A DNA stretch of 64,000 nucleotides from Phenylobacterium sp. RIFCSPHIGHO2_01_FULL_69_31 (GTDB lineage: Bacteria > Pseudomonadota > Alphaproteobacteria > Caulobacterales > Caulobacteraceae), in contig NZ_MHXN01000007.1 of the NCBI RefSeq assembly GCF_001824475.1, positions 311,325-375,324 on the forward strand, written 5' to 3'. Position numbers and translations under genes: made by a program. Below, one piece after another: positions 31,753 to 41,613 of the stretch. Numbering within the stretch: position 1 is the first letter of the stretch; every line of letters begins with the position of its first letter. The notes below the pieces were generated by a model. It was not told where the DNA came from. It searched no databases and saw only the letters and a list, made by a program, of their open reading frames with translations.

Positions 31753-32145
31753 TCAGTCCTTCGAACGTTTCTCCTCAGCCGCCCCAAGCTGCGCGCGGCC
31801 CGCTTCGGCGAGTTGCTCGTAGAACTGCATGTGCGCGTCCAGGACCGTCAGGAAGTCGACGGCCGCAACGGCGTCCTGCGTCGCCTCGTCGAGCTCATCG
31901 GCGGCGCTGGCCTGGATCAGCATGAACTTGTGGTGTGCGAAGACGTGGGCCAACCGAGGCTTGCGGAGATGAAAGGCCGCCAGGATCGCGAAGTGGTTCA
32001 CCCTCAGGATTTCCGCGAACAGGCGACCACGGGCGAGCCGCAGACCCGTGCGGCCGTTCTCGAAGTCCTGATACCTCGAGGCGGAGGCGGACGCCTGGGC
32101 ACCTCGCGCGGCCATCGGGCGGGGGCCTGCGTTGCGCCGGCGCAT
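31753..32145 (-). CDS. XRE-like regulator paralogue, HTH region degenerate
   Basis: 130 residues if started at the ATG at 32145. From about residue 28 it resembles the regulator at 13482: SRYQDFENGRTGLRLARGRL, then a helical tail with HHKFMLIQ and DAHMQFYEQLA. The first HTH helices are Arg/Ala-rich and do not align well, which suggests a frameshift or a wrong start. It may be a decaying gene. No operator of the CCGCCA type was seen next to it. Confidence 0.45.
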   Translation of the reverse strand: MRRRNAGPRPMAARGAQASASASRYQDFENGRTGLRLARGRLFAEILRVNHFAILAAFHLRKPRLAHVFAHHKFMLIQASAADELDEATQDAVAAVDFLTVLDAHMQFYEQLAEAGRAQLGAAEEKRSKD

Positions 32146-32378
32146 CGGCCTGCGCCACCCGAGCCTGCGCCCGAGCCGGCGCCGCGCGTGGTCGTCCCAG
32201 CGGGTGCGGCGGCGGTCGCGCCAATTACCGCGCGCCGGCCCACACGCCAGGCAGCGCGCCGGGCCGCCGGGCCTCGCCCGACGCACAGATGCAGCTGGAC
32301 CGGTGGTCGTGGACGCGAGCGCCACCCCAACGCAAGCCGAGGCCAGCGTGACGACCCCCCAGCCCCGCGACCGCCCCG

Positions 32379-32738
32379 TCAGCGGGCGCGCAGTTCCACC
32401 ATGTCGAGCTTGGCCACGCGCCCGCTCACGACGACACCGCTGGCGAAGTGGTCGTCCATCACCGTCTCGATCCGCACTTCGCCCACATCCCGACGCTCAA
32501 TGATGGGCGGGGCGCCTTTCATGGCTCCCGGACGCGTCTTGAACCTGACCACGGTCAGCGTCTGCCCGGCCTCGGCTCCATCGGCGCGTCCGACGCAGAT
32601 CGTCACCGTGGCCCCCGCTCGGTCCACGACCTGGCCACGCATGACATACTTGTGCCAGAGCCCCTGGGCTTGCGCGGGGCGCAGCGCGGGCGCGAGCCCC
32701 GCGGTCACGCCGAGCAGAAACAGATCCCGTCTGCGCAT
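32379..32738 (-). CDS. Exported hypothetical protein
   Basis: 119 residues from the ATG at 32738, which has GGAGG upstream. The N-terminus MRRRDLFLLGVTAGLAPALR ending AQAQ is a signal peptide, and the RR could support Tat export. The mature part is all-beta in appearance (VMRGQVVDRAGATVTICVGR, VVVSGRVAKLDMVELRAR) and recalls small periplasmic beta-barrel proteins. No family is assigned. An in-frame extension of 59 residues upstream lacks a ribosome-binding site. Confidence 0.6.
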   Translation of the reverse strand: MRRRDLFLLGVTAGLAPALRPAQAQGLWHKYVMRGQVVDRAGATVTICVGRADGAEAGQTLTVVRFKTRPGAMKGAPPIIERRDVGEVRIETVMDDHFASGVVVSGRVAKLDMVELRAR

Positions 32739-33179
32739 GCGTACCTCCTGGAGCCCTGCGCCGGGACGTCTTGGAGACGCCGGCCGACGGAGCCGGCACG
32801 AGCGGCCCTCAAGTGAATTCTGTTCTAGATCGGCCGCGTTGGGCCGGTTGCCCGTGACAAGGCTTGCGGGCCAGGCTCGCCGGGCGGGGACGACCGGCGC
32901 CTTGAGCGAGATCAAACCGTTCCGTGGCGGTGCGGCTCGCGGACTTGCATTGGACGGGAAAAGGGGAAGATACCCTCATCGCGCAACGCGACAGTGGGTC
33001 CGCGTCCGGAGGCTGCCGCTGCGTACCACCCGCGCCCGCCGTCGTCCGCCGCAGGTCGCATCACGCGAAGGACGGCCACCTGGCCGCCTGCGGGTGGCGG
33101 CGCGGCGAGCAAACTATTGATCTGGCACAAATTCCTTTGACCCGGACCCAGCTAGGCTGGGCCGACTGGTGGAGCGAAG
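32739..33179. other. Divergent intergenic region before the MBL-fold gene
   Basis: 441 bp with no supported gene. It contains the two FNR/FixK-like dyads listed separately. The open frame seen here is only a 5' extension of a displaced phase of the MBL gene. Confidence 0.5.
32902..33130. promoter_or_regulatory. Two FNR/FixK-like sites upstream of the MBL/phosphorylase cassette
   Basis: TTGAG-cgag-ATCAA lies at 32902-32915 (9 of 10 to TTGATnnnnATCAA), and TTGAT-ctgg-CACAA at 33117-33130 (8 of 10). The second lies about 50 bp before the MBL ATG, where an activator site would fit. They suggest oxygen-limitation control of the cassette. No CRP/FNR gene is in the window. Confidence 0.4.
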
Positions 33180-34544
33180 ATGACGAAGCTGACGTTGAGA
33201 TCACTGGGCGGCGCGGGGACGGTGACCGGCTCGAAGCATCTGCTGGAGCTCGGGGGACGGCGTATCCTGGTGGACTGCGGCCTCTTCCAGGGGCCAAGGC
33301 GCTTCGCGAGCAGAACTGGGGCCCGCTTCCGGTGGATCCGGCGTCCATTGACGCCGTGATCCTCACCCACGCCCATCTTGACCACTGCGGGTACCTGCCC
33401 AAGCTGGTGCGCGAGGGTTTCCGCGGTGACATCTTCTGCTCGGCGGCCACGGCGGACCTCGCCGAGATCATCATGATGGACAGCGCGAAGATCCAGGAGA
33501 ACGACGCGGAGTTCGCGAACCGGCACGGGTTCTCGAAACACACGCCCGCGCTCCCGCTCTACGGCAGGCATGACGCCGAGCGCGCCATCGGACAGCTGCG
33601 GCCCGTCGGGTTCGGCAAGCCGGTGGATCTCGGGCACGGCGCGGCCGCCACGTTCCGCTATGCCGGCCACATCCTGGGCGCGGCCACCGTGGAAGTGCGC
33701 TGGGGCGGCAAGACCGTCGTCTTCTCCGGCGATCTGGGACGCTATGACGATCCCATCACGCCGGATCCGGAGCCCATCGCGAACGCCGACTACCTGCTCC
33801 TGGAGTCGACCTACGGCGACCGTCACCACGACCCCGTCGCGCCCGCCGAAGCCCTGCGGAGCGTGATCGAGCGCACGACGGCGCGCGGCGGGACCGTGAT
33901 CATCCCGGCCTTCGCGGTCGGCCGCGCCCAGGAACTGCTCTACCTGCTGTCGAAGCTCAAAGGGGACGGCGCACTGCCGTTGACGCTGGTCTACCTCGAC
34001 AGCCCCATGGCCACCGACCCTCGGAGCTGCTCTGTCGCCACGGCGCCGACCACAAGCTGCCGGAGGAGGTTTGCCGCGCCGCGTGCGCCGTCGCGACCTA
34101 CACGCGCGACGTCGAGGAGTCCAAGGCCCTCAGCCACAACAGCATGCCCAAGGTGATCATCTCGGCCAGCGGCATGGCGACGGGCGGGCGCGTCCTGCAC
34201 CATCTGAAGCCTATGGGCCGGATCCCCGGAACACCGTCCTGTTCTCCGGCTACCAGGCCGCCGGCACCCGTGGTCAGGCGCTGCTTGGCGGGGCCCGGGA
34301 GGTCAAGATCCACGGCCAGTGGATTCCCATCCGGGCCGAGGTGGCGAACCTGCCGATGCTGTCCGCCCACGCCGACGTTGACGAGATCATGCGCTGGCTG
34401 TCCGGGTTCCAACGCCCGCCGCGCCGCACCTTCATCGTCCATGGGGAAGGTGGCGGACCGATCGGCCTGAAGGCGCGGATCGAGGAGGACCTCGGGTGGC
34501 CCTGCACGATCTCGGCCCAGGGCGAAGCGTACGTGCTGTCGTGA
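33180..34544 (+). pseudogene. MBL-fold RNase-like hydrolase (CPSF73/Ysh1 type), frameshifted
   Basis: Starts MTKLTLRSLGGAGTVTGSKH. It has the metal motif THAHLDHCGYLPKL, a later ESTYGDRHH, the beta-[19 protein letters not shown], and the terminal [13 protein letters not shown]. The reading frame breaks near 33297 (a missing base in QGPKALREQNWG), near 34018 (TDP to [13 protein letters not shown]) and near 34216 (KPM to [11 protein letters not shown]). An intact product would have about 455 residues and process RNA ends. Either the gene is dead or the sequence has indel errors here. Confidence 0.8.
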
Positions 34545-36061
34545 TCGCCGACGCCCAGACGGTCTCGGCGCCCACGCTGAAGGCGCGGCGGCTGGGGTTC
34601 TTCACCCAGCATGACGCCATCGTCCTGATGCGCGCGGACTGCCACGTCTGCCGCTCAGAAGGCCTCGGGCCCCGCTCCCAGGTGCTGTTGGCCGCGCAGG
34701 GCCGCGAGGTGCTTGCGACCCTCTATCAAGTGGCGGACGGGCTGCTCAAGCCGGGCGAGGCGGGCCTCTCCGAAGCGGCGTGGGAGCGGCTGGGCGTCGC
34801 CGACGGAGCGGCGCTGACGGTGCGCCATCCGCCCCCGCTGGGCTCCCTGTCGGCGATCCGCCGCCGCATCCACGGACAGCGGCTGGACCCGGCCGACCTG
34901 CGGTCCATCGTCCAGGACATCGCGCTGGCCCGCTACACCGACGTCCATCTCTCCGCCTTCCTGACCGCTTGCTCGGCCCTCCCGCTCGACCTGGGCGAGA
35001 CGGTCAGCCTGACCCAGGCGATGATCGAGGCCGGCGAGCGGCTGGCCTGGGACGCCCCGATCGTCGTCGACAAACACTCGGTGGGCGGGCTGCCGGGCAA
35101 TCGCACCACGCCAATCGTGGTGGCGATCGTGGCCTCGCACGGCCTGGTCATGCCGAAGACCTCGTCCCGGGCGATCACCAGCCCGGCCGGCACCGCGGAC
35201 ACCATGGAGACCCTGGCGCCGGTCGATCTGGACGTGCCCGCCATGCGCCGCGTGGTCGAGCGCGAAGGCGCCTGCGTGGTCTGGGGCGGGTCGGTCCGCC
35301 TCAGTCCCGCCGACGACATCCTGATCCGGGTGGAGCGGGTCCTGGACATCGACACGGAGGGCCAGCTCATCGCCTCCGTCCTGTCCAAGAAGATCGCGGC
35401 GGGATCGACCCACATCGTGATCGACATACCGGTGGGCGCCACGGCCAAGGTGCGCTCCGACGACGCGGCCGCCGACCTGGCCGAGCGCCTGGCCCATGTG
35501 GCGCGCGCCCTCGGAGTCACCGTGCGCTGCGTCATGACCGACGGCGATCAGCCGGTCGGACGGGGCATCGGCCCGGCCCTGGAGGCCCACGATGTGCTGG
35601 CGGTGCTGAGGAACGATCCCGCCGCCCCGGAGGACCTGCGGCGGCGCGCCTGCGGGCTTGCGGGCGCCGCGCTCGAGCTCGCGGGCCGGGCCGCGCCCGG
35701 CGAAGGCCTCGCGCTCGCCGAGGCCACGCTGGCCGACGGCCGGGCCTGGACGAAGTTCCAGCGGATCTGCGAGGCCCAGGGGGGCCTGCGGAAACCGCCC
35801 GTCGCCCCCCTGACGCGACCGATCCTGGCCCCTCGCGCGGGCCGGGTCGTCGGCATCAACAACCGGACGCTGGCGCGACTGGCGAAGCTGGCGGGGGCGC
35901 CGGACGCCAAGGCGGCGGGCCTCACCCTGCACGTGCGCCTGGGAGACGAGGTGGGGCAGGGGCAACCGCTCATGACGGTGCATGCGGAGGCGCCGGGGGA
36001 GCTCGCCTACGCCCTCGAGTTCGCCGGGGCCAATCCCGACATCGTCCTTCTGGAGGCCTGA
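34541..36061 (+). CDS. AMP phosphorylase/thymidine phosphorylase family protein
   Basis: 506 residues from the GTG at 34541, which overlaps the MBL stop (GTGA). The N-terminal extension (about 1-80) is the one seen in archaeal-type AMP phosphorylases. The catalytic core has VDKHSVGGLPGNRTTPIVVA, MPKTSSRAITSPAGTADTME and KKIAAGSTHIVIDIPVG. A C-terminal PYNP domain contains GRVVGINN. It cleaves nucleoside or nucleotide ribosyl bonds with phosphate. Being intact between broken neighbours, it may still be expressed. Context with PRPP synthetase suggests nucleotide salvage. Confidence 0.85.
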   Translation: MIADAQTVSAPTLKARRLGFFTQHDAIVLMRADCHVCRSEGLGPRSQVLLAAQGREVLATLYQVADGLLKPGEAGLSEAAWERLGVADGAALTVRHPPPLGSLSAIRRRIHGQRLDPADLRSIVQDIALARYTDVHLSAFLTACSALPLDLGETVSLTQAMIEAGERLAWDAPIVVDKHSVGGLPGNRTTPIVVAIVASHGLVMPKTSSRAITSPAGTADTMETLAPVDLDVPAMRRVVEREGACVVWGGSVRLSPADDILIRVERVLDIDTEGQLIASVLSKKIAAGSTHIVIDIPVGATAKVRSDDAAADLAERLAHVARALGVTVRCVMTDGDQPVGRGIGPALEAHDVLAVLRNDPAAPEDLRRRACGLAGAALELAGRAAPGEGLALAEATLADGRAWTKFQRICEAQGGLRKPPVAPLTRPILAPRAGRVVGINNRTLARLAKLAGAPDAKAAGLTLHVRLGDEVGQGQPLMTVHAEAPGELAYALEFAGANPDIVLLEA

Positions 36062-36064
36062 ACC

Positions 36065-36951
36065 ATGCGCCTGGTCTTCGCCCTGCCCGGCAACGAGGCC
36101 TTCGCCGCCAGGCTCGCCCAGGAGGCTGGCGCGGAGCTGGGCGAGCTTGAGACCCGCCAGTTCCCCGACGGGGAGCACTATGTCCGCCTGCGCACCGATC
36201 CGGCCGGTCGCCAGGTCGACGGGTGTGCAGCCTTGTGCGCGCCGACAGCGTGATCCTGACGCTGCTGTTCGCCGCCGCGGCGGCGCGGGCGCAGGGGGCG
36301 GCGAAGGTGACGCTCGTCGCGCCCTACCTCGGCTACATGCGCCAGGACACACAGTTCAAGGCGGGCGAGGCGGTGACCTCGGCCACCTTCGCGCGTCTGG
36401 TCTCCGGCGCGTTCGACCGGCTGGTCACGGTGGATCCCCACCTCCACCGGCACAAGGCGCTGGACGAGATCTACGACATCCCCTGCGTGACGCTCCATGC
36501 GGCCGGACTGCTGGGCGCGTGGATCCGCGCCGAGGCGCCCAACGCCCTGGTGATCGGGCCGGATAGCGAGAGTGCGCAATGGGCCGCGGAGGTTGCCACG
36601 GTCGCGGACGCGCCCGTGGTGGTCCTGCAGAAGCAGCGCCTGGGCGACCGGAAGGTGCGGATCACCTTCCCGGACCTGTCGGCGTTCGCCGGGCGCCAGC
36701 CGGTGCTGATCGACGACATCGCCTCTTCGGGGCGAACCCTCGCGGCGGCGGCCCGGGAACTCCTGGCGCGCGGCTTTGCGGCCCCCCTCTGCGTCGTGGT
36801 CCACCCGGTGTTCGGCGGCGACGCCTTCGCGGAGGTCGCCCACGTGACGGCGCGCGTCGTCTCGACGGACGCCGTGCCGCACGAGACGAACCTGATCTTC
36901 CTGGCCCCCCTCGTCGCGGCCGCCCTGAAGGCGGAGGCCGGCGATGTCTGA
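36065..36951 (+). pseudogene. Ribose-phosphate pyrophosphokinase (PRPP synthetase), one frameshift
   Basis: The first part (MRLVFALPGNEAFAARLAQE, then TRQFPDGEHYVRLRTD) and the second part (CSLVRADSVILTLLFAAAA, LGYMRQDTQFKAGEAVTS, VTVDPHLHRHKALDEIYDIP) form one PRPP synthetase. They are split by a 1-base break near 36220. The PRPP-binding loop VLIDDIASSGRTLAAAA is intact. It starts 3 bp after the phosphorylase stop and overlaps the MgtC fragment by 8 bp. Function is lost unless the break is a sequencing error. Confidence 0.82.
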
Positions 36952-37131
36952 CTTGGAGGTGGTGTTCCGCATTCTGGCCGCCGCTGCGGTCGGGTTCCTG
37001 ATCGGGCTCGAGCGGTCGCGGCGGATCCGGTTCGTCGGGGCCCGCACCTTCGCCCTGATCGCCACCGTCGGCGCCATGGCCGGGGTCGTCGCCATGCGCC
37101 TTCATAGCGAGGACGCGCGGGTGATCAGCAC
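36944..37131 (+). pseudogene. MgtC/DUF4010-like membrane protein, N-terminal fragment
   Basis: About 62 codons: MSDLEVVFRILAAAAVGFLI, GLERSRRIRFVGARTFALIA, TVGAMAGVVAMRL. This is the first two helices of an MgtC/SapB-type protein. The homology stops at about 37131, where an out-of-frame SRPBCC fragment begins. The frame then runs to a chance stop at 37168. Confidence 0.7.
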
Positions 37132-37551
37132 CGCTTGGCCGAGCACATGGGGGGTCCCTCGGCGATGATGGGCGGCGGTCGGATGACCTATGCCTTCGAC
37201 GCCCAGCGCGGCCAAGCGGTGGGATCCCATATCCGGATGGGCGGGGAGGCGTTCGGCCTCCGTCTCTTCGTGGATGAAGTCGTCACCGTCCGCGATCCGC
37301 CGCGCCGCAAGGTCTGGCGTACGACCGGGGAGCCCAGGCTCATCATCATCGGCGCCTACGAGATGGGGTTCGAGATCGCCGAGGAGGGCGCGGGCTCGCG
37401 CCTGCGCGTCTGGATCGACTACGCCCTCCCGGACCGCGGGTGGGCCCGGCGCGCGCCCGCGCTCGCCGGCCTCTACGCGCGCTGGTGCGTGAACAGGATG
37501 GTGTCCGACGCCGTCCGGCACTTCAGGTCTGCGGGCGCGCGGGCGGCATGA
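37132..37551 (+). pseudogene. SRPBCC-family protein, C-terminal part
   Basis: About 139 codons beginning LAEHMGGPSAMMGGGRMTYA and continuing with SHIRMGGEAFGLRLFVDEVV, KVWRTTGEPRLIIIGAYEMG and [20 protein letters not shown]. This is the latter two thirds of a START-like/SRPBCC domain. The N-terminal strands and helix are missing because of the junction with mgtC. A TTG at 37135 could restart translation, but no function can be assigned. Confidence 0.65.
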
Positions 37552-37825
37552 ACGGAGGGACGCCGGGGATGGGACGGCCAGCGACACGGCGGCCTTTGCG
37601 GCGAAGGACGGTGCTCTGCGCGGCGCTCTGGCTGGGACTGGCCGGTTGCTCGCGGGCGCCGGCGCGCGCGCCGTCCGACACGGCCGCCGCCGCCGGCGCC
37701 TCCGACGAGATGGGCGAACCCCACGACCAGTCCGCCTTCGCGAAGGACCCGACGGAGACCCATCTCATGTCGCCGGACGAACCGGACATGCATCCGCAGC
37801 CAGAGGCCGCCCCGGCCGAACCCCG

Positions 37826-37829
<4 letters not shown>
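37548..37829 (+). CDS. Small putative lipoprotein
   Basis: 93 residues; its ATG overlaps the SRPBCC stop (ATGA). The basic [21 protein letters not shown] provides a signal with an LAGC lipobox. The mature part is short, acidic, Met/His/Asp-rich ([16 protein letters not shown]) and probably disordered. The Met/His content would fit a metal-linked role next to a copper-ATPase remnant, but that is inference. Confidence 0.6.
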
Positions 37830-38036
<207 letters not shown>

Positions 38037-38040
38037 CCCG

Positions 38041-38636
<596 letters not shown>

Positions 38637-39093
38637 GGCGTCCGCCAGCCGGCATCTGAAGCGGCCCGCGGCTCCCCGGCTCCGACGCCGCGCTGCGGTG
38701 AAGGATCATGCCTGGACCCGACGCCCCCGCTGACCCTTTGGCCGCAGTTGCCCCTGCGACCGCAATCAGGCGCCGACGCCTGGCGTTCGTCGCGAGACGA
38801 GCCTCATACCCACAATTCAGCCCACCGGACGGGGCCCAGGCGAGGCCCGCCCTATGCTGCCAGGACGCAAACATGATCTGCGCCTCGTTGAACTTGCTCC
38901 TCTTCACGGCCATCCGCGCAAAGGTGACGGACTCTCGCTCAAACCGGGGAATCAGGACGGCGGCACGTCAATGTCACCTCGGTTCTTCAGCCTTCGCCGC
39001 CGCGAGACGGGTGAACCAGATGCGCCGAACTCGCTGCGGGAATCTGTTCATGTTCCGCGAGTTGCGCGGCGCCCCGGAATTGTAGCCCCGCCC
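38637..39093. other. Intergenic region with an IS scrap
   Basis: 457 bp between the DUF1264 remnant and the winged-helix gene stop. Apart from the IS3-like scrap at 38874-38913, the frames here show no family resemblance. Confidence 0.45.
38874..38913 (-). pseudogene. IS3-family OrfA N-terminal scrap
   Basis: The minus strand encodes MAVKRSKFNEAQIMF, which matches the start of IS3-type OrfA proteins (KRSKFSEAQIAF). The resemblance ends after about 14 codons. No OrfB or inverted repeats were found nearby, so this is a leftover of an insertion-deletion event. Confidence 0.4.
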
Positions 39094-40014
39094 TCAGAGC
39101 GTCCCGCGTATCGGCGGTGTTGCTCTGCCAAGGGGCGATACATCGGCGCAAGCGACCGGGACGGTGAGCGCTGCGAGCCGAGTATACAGGCGCTTGAGAT
39201 TATCCAGGTTTCGGTCAGCCAGGTGGACGACAGCGGGTCTCTCAAGCGCCGCGTCCGGAACAACGGCCCCGCCGCAGGCCCAGGCACAGGAGCCTCTCGC
39301 AATAAGGCCGTGGAGGCGGCGCCGCACCGTCTCTGCGGAAATTCCCAGCCGCCGGGCTACCAAGGCCGCAGTCACGGGTTTCCGATCGGCCTCTGCACCG
39401 GAGCATGCCGCGCGGTGATCGTGCTCTGTGTTCGACCGAAAAACCTCAAGCCAGATCGCCGCGTCCACCGCGTCTCCGACCGCCTCAGTCGCCAGCGCCA
39501 CGATGCGCAGGAGGTATTCGGACGAGAGGCGGGCGGCGGCGCGCAACGGGAGGGGCTCAGCCAGCGGGGGCGCCGTCAATTCAGGCAGGACGCCCCACTC
39601 TGCGAGGATCGTATGAAGCTCCGAGAGCTTTCGATACGCCGCCTCCAGCGTCTCGCGATGTCCCGGCAGCGCGAGGCGTCGTGCGGGCACCACGAGACCG
39701 TCCGGAGAATTGCGGCACACGCCAAGCAGCGCCAGTCGATTCACCCGCCGGCGCACCGTCTCGAACGGGAGCCTGAGAGACTGCGCAAGCGCGTTGATGC
39801 GGATTGGCCGGCGGAGCTCATCTGGCGGCACGGCACGGTAGGTCGCATAGGCGGCCTGCAAAGCGGAGTTTCGCATCAGCGCCTCGACGTTCGCCTGGGT
39901 GACGGTGGTCACGATCAAGGCGTCGGTCAGGTCCATCGGCTGACGACCGGTCTGAACCTGATCCAGCAGGAAGCCCGTGGTGATGCTCAATATGCTTTTT
40001 GCTTCCACCGCCAC
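39094..40014 (-). CDS. Protein with two winged-helix domains, putative regulator
   Basis: 306 residues with a repeated winged-helix unit. One copy is at about 70-112 (RINALAQSLRLPFETVRRRV then NRLALLGVCRNSPDGLVVP). The other is at about 215-255 (AALVARRLGISAETVRRRLH then GLIARGSCAWACGGAVVP). A helical stretch links them. No effector domain or membrane segment is seen. It stands alone, with an AT-rich dyad 114 bp upstream. Control of the neighbouring catabolic island is possible but unsupported. Confidence 0.65.
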   Translation of the reverse strand: MAVEAKSILSITTGFLLDQVQTGRQPMDLTDALIVTTVTQANVEALMRNSALQAAYATYRAVPPDELRRPIRINALAQSLRLPFETVRRRVNRLALLGVCRNSPDGLVVPARRLALPGHRETLEAAYRKLSELHTILAEWGVLPELTAPPLAEPLPLRAAARLSSEYLLRIVALATEAVGDAVDAAIWLEVFRSNTEHDHRAACSGAEADRKPVTAALVARRLGISAETVRRRLHGLIARGSCAWACGGAVVPDAALERPAVVHLADRNLDNLKRLYTRLAALTVPVACADVSPLGRATPPIRGTL

Positions 40015-40127
40015 GCGTGCCCCCCTTCCGCATGGCTTTTTCCGAAGAGTGATAATCTTGTACGCGGCCCAGTGCTGCAGGGAGTGTCGATATTAAGAAG
40101 GGTAGGCAACCAGCAACTCCAACCAAG

Positions 40128-40151
40128 TCATAATTGTATGTTACATTATGA
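40128..40151. promoter_or_regulatory. AT-rich inverted repeat upstream of the double winged-helix gene
   Basis: TCATAAT-tgtatgttac-ATTATGA has perfect 7-bp arms in an unusually AT-rich patch. It could be an operator or promoter element for the minus-strand gene starting at 40014. The stretch 40152-40394 shows no supported gene. Confidence 0.4.
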
Positions 40152-40394
40152 TGCGGATTCTGTTCGAGTCGGAGCATGATCAGTTTCGAACAACAATGCC
40201 GCACCTTTCCCCGACCCGTGGGCTTGGGTCCCGCAGAGGGTGTGCGCTGGGCTCTCGTCACCGTGCCGGGCGTGGGTCTCTTGGCGAGCTGGCTGCCTTT
40301 CGTCGCGTCCAGAAAGCTCAAGGCCGCAATAGTGAGTTGACCCTAAGGCCGGGCAAGAGGCTTGCGGCGACATCGGCGTGGGGTCGGCGGCGTC

Positions 40395-40587
40395 CGGACG
40401 GGCGCTGCCAGGTCGGAGACCGTCGCGCGAACATCAGAGTTGCGGGTCAGGATGAAAGCGCGCGCCGCCCCTTCGCGACCCCGGGGCAATGTGTCCGCAG
40501 GTCGTCGAGCACCTCGTAACGATCGGTTCTGAACCTCGGACGGAGAGGCGTCTGGGCGAAGATGCTCGGCAACGCCTCAGCCGTCGT
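40395..40587 (-). pseudogene. Cytochrome P450 N-terminal remnant
   Basis: The minus strand reads TAEALPSIFAQTPLRPRF then RTDRYEVLDDLRTHCP. After a frame break near 40480 it continues as FILTRNSDVRATVSDL. These blocks match the intact P450 at 58655-59890 (LPNIFELTPMDAKF, DNLRSQCP, FLTRYADVRATVSDL). The would-be start codon is ACG where the paralogue has ATG. The remaining 85 percent is deleted. It overlaps the hydrolase stop, as in the paralogous locus. Confidence 0.75.
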
Positions 40588-41452
40588 TGACTTGCGTCTG
40601 CCGGTCCAGCTCCTCAAGAAATCCGACCGCAGCGGTGAGAAAGGCGTCGTTGCGATCGCCCGCCACCATGTGCGACGCGCCCGCGACATCGGTGAACCTT
40701 GCGTTGGGAAGCTGCGCGACGAAGGTCTCCGCCGCTTCCCGAGAAACCAGTTCGCTCAGCCGGCCCCGGATGAGATGCACCGGAAGCGTCAACGCGGGCA
40801 ATCGGGCTTGGAACGCGTCGGCATCCCGCAAGGATCGGCCGCGATGGACGCCGGAGACAAAGCCGGGGTCCCAATGCCAGCGGAGCCGACCGTCGTCCCC
40901 CTGCCGCAGGTTCTTGGCCAGTCCAGAGAGATCCGCTGGCCGCGGACGGTGAGGCAGATAGGCCGCAATGACCTCAGCGGCCTCTTCGAGGCTGCCAAAT
41001 CCTTGGGCGACATGGGCGCTCATGAACTCCATGACCTTGGCGGCCCCGTTCGGGTCCATGCTCGGAACGATGTCGACCAGGGTGATCGAGCTGAAGCCGC
41101 CGGGCGCGATCTCGGCCTCCGCGTACAGTCCAGCGAGCCCGCCGAGCGACGCGCCGATCAGCGCCGGACGGCCACCCATCGCGCGCGCGACCTCCGCGAG
41201 ATCTCCCGCGAACCGCTCAATCCCATAGTCGCCCGTCGGTGACCAGCCGCTGTCGCCATGGCCGCGGAGGTCGAGGGTGACCACTTCCCAGCCCCGATCC
41301 GCAAGCGCCGCCGCGGTCTTCGCCCAGGCATGCCGAGTCTGGCCGCCGCCGTGCGCCATGAGGACGGAGCCGCGCCTCGGCTGACCATACCGGTCTGCGG
41401 CGAGGTCCAGACCGTCGCTGCTTCTGAAGACAGCTGGGCTCGGTTCATTCAT
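40577..41452 (-). CDS. Alpha/beta hydrolase
   Basis: 291 residues with oxyanion HGGGQTRHAW, the nucleophile elbow GASLGGLAGL (Ser at about 122) and the catalytic His in GASHMVAGD. The fold and size match esterase/epoxide-hydrolase-type enzymes. The start faces the enoyl-CoA hydratase gene across a 161-bp region containing the shared palindrome. It could hydrolyse a lactone or ester from the Baeyer-Villiger step, which is inference. A gutted paralogue lies at 58524-58665. Confidence 0.85.
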   Translation of the reverse strand: MNEPSPAVFRSSDGLDLAADRYGQPRRGSVLMAHGGGQTRHAWAKTAAALADRGWEVVTLDLRGHGDSGWSPTGDYGIERFAGDLAEVARAMGGRPALIGASLGGLAGLYAEAEIAPGGFSSITLVDIVPSMDPNGAAKVMEFMSAHVAQGFGSLEEAAEVIAAYLPHRPRPADLSGLAKNLRQGDDGRLRWHWDPGFVSGVHRGRSLRDADAFQARLPALTLPVHLIRGRLSELVSREAAETFVAQLPNARFTDVAGASHMVAGDRNDAFLTAAVGFLEELDRQTQVNDG

Positions 41453-41590
41453 AGGTGGTTCTCACGTTTGCGCATGCCCCGACAGCTTCGCGGGTCGACA
41501 AGGTGCGCGAGCAGCCCCTAGCCAACAAGAGCGCCATATCCCGCTTTGCGTCCTGCAGCTAGCTAGCGTAGCATGAACGTGCCATCAGAA

Positions 41591-41604
41591 AACACATATG
41601 TGTC
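41591..41604. promoter_or_regulatory. Catabolic-island operator site 1
   Basis: AACACATATGTGTC contains the perfect 12-bp palindrome ACACATATGTGT (41592-41603). It lies just before the GGAG ribosome-binding site of the enoyl-CoA hydratase gene, in the region divergent from the hydrolase. Related sites are at 48478-48512 and 58389-58402. Confidence 0.6.
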
Positions 41605-41613
41605 GGAGCATGC

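Noticed and set aside
37440..37547. Upstream part of the lipoprotein frame
   Set aside because: It overlaps the SRPBCC fragment in another phase, and the lipobox signal begins after the ATG at 37548.
38708..39085. 125-codon plus-strand open frame
   Set aside because: Cys/Arg-rich composition with no family resemblance, no ribosome-binding site, and overlap with an antisense IS scrap.
40152..40394. Possible coding region between the winged-helix gene and the P450 remnant
   Set aside because: Frames on both strands are short, compositionally odd and lack any recognised motif.
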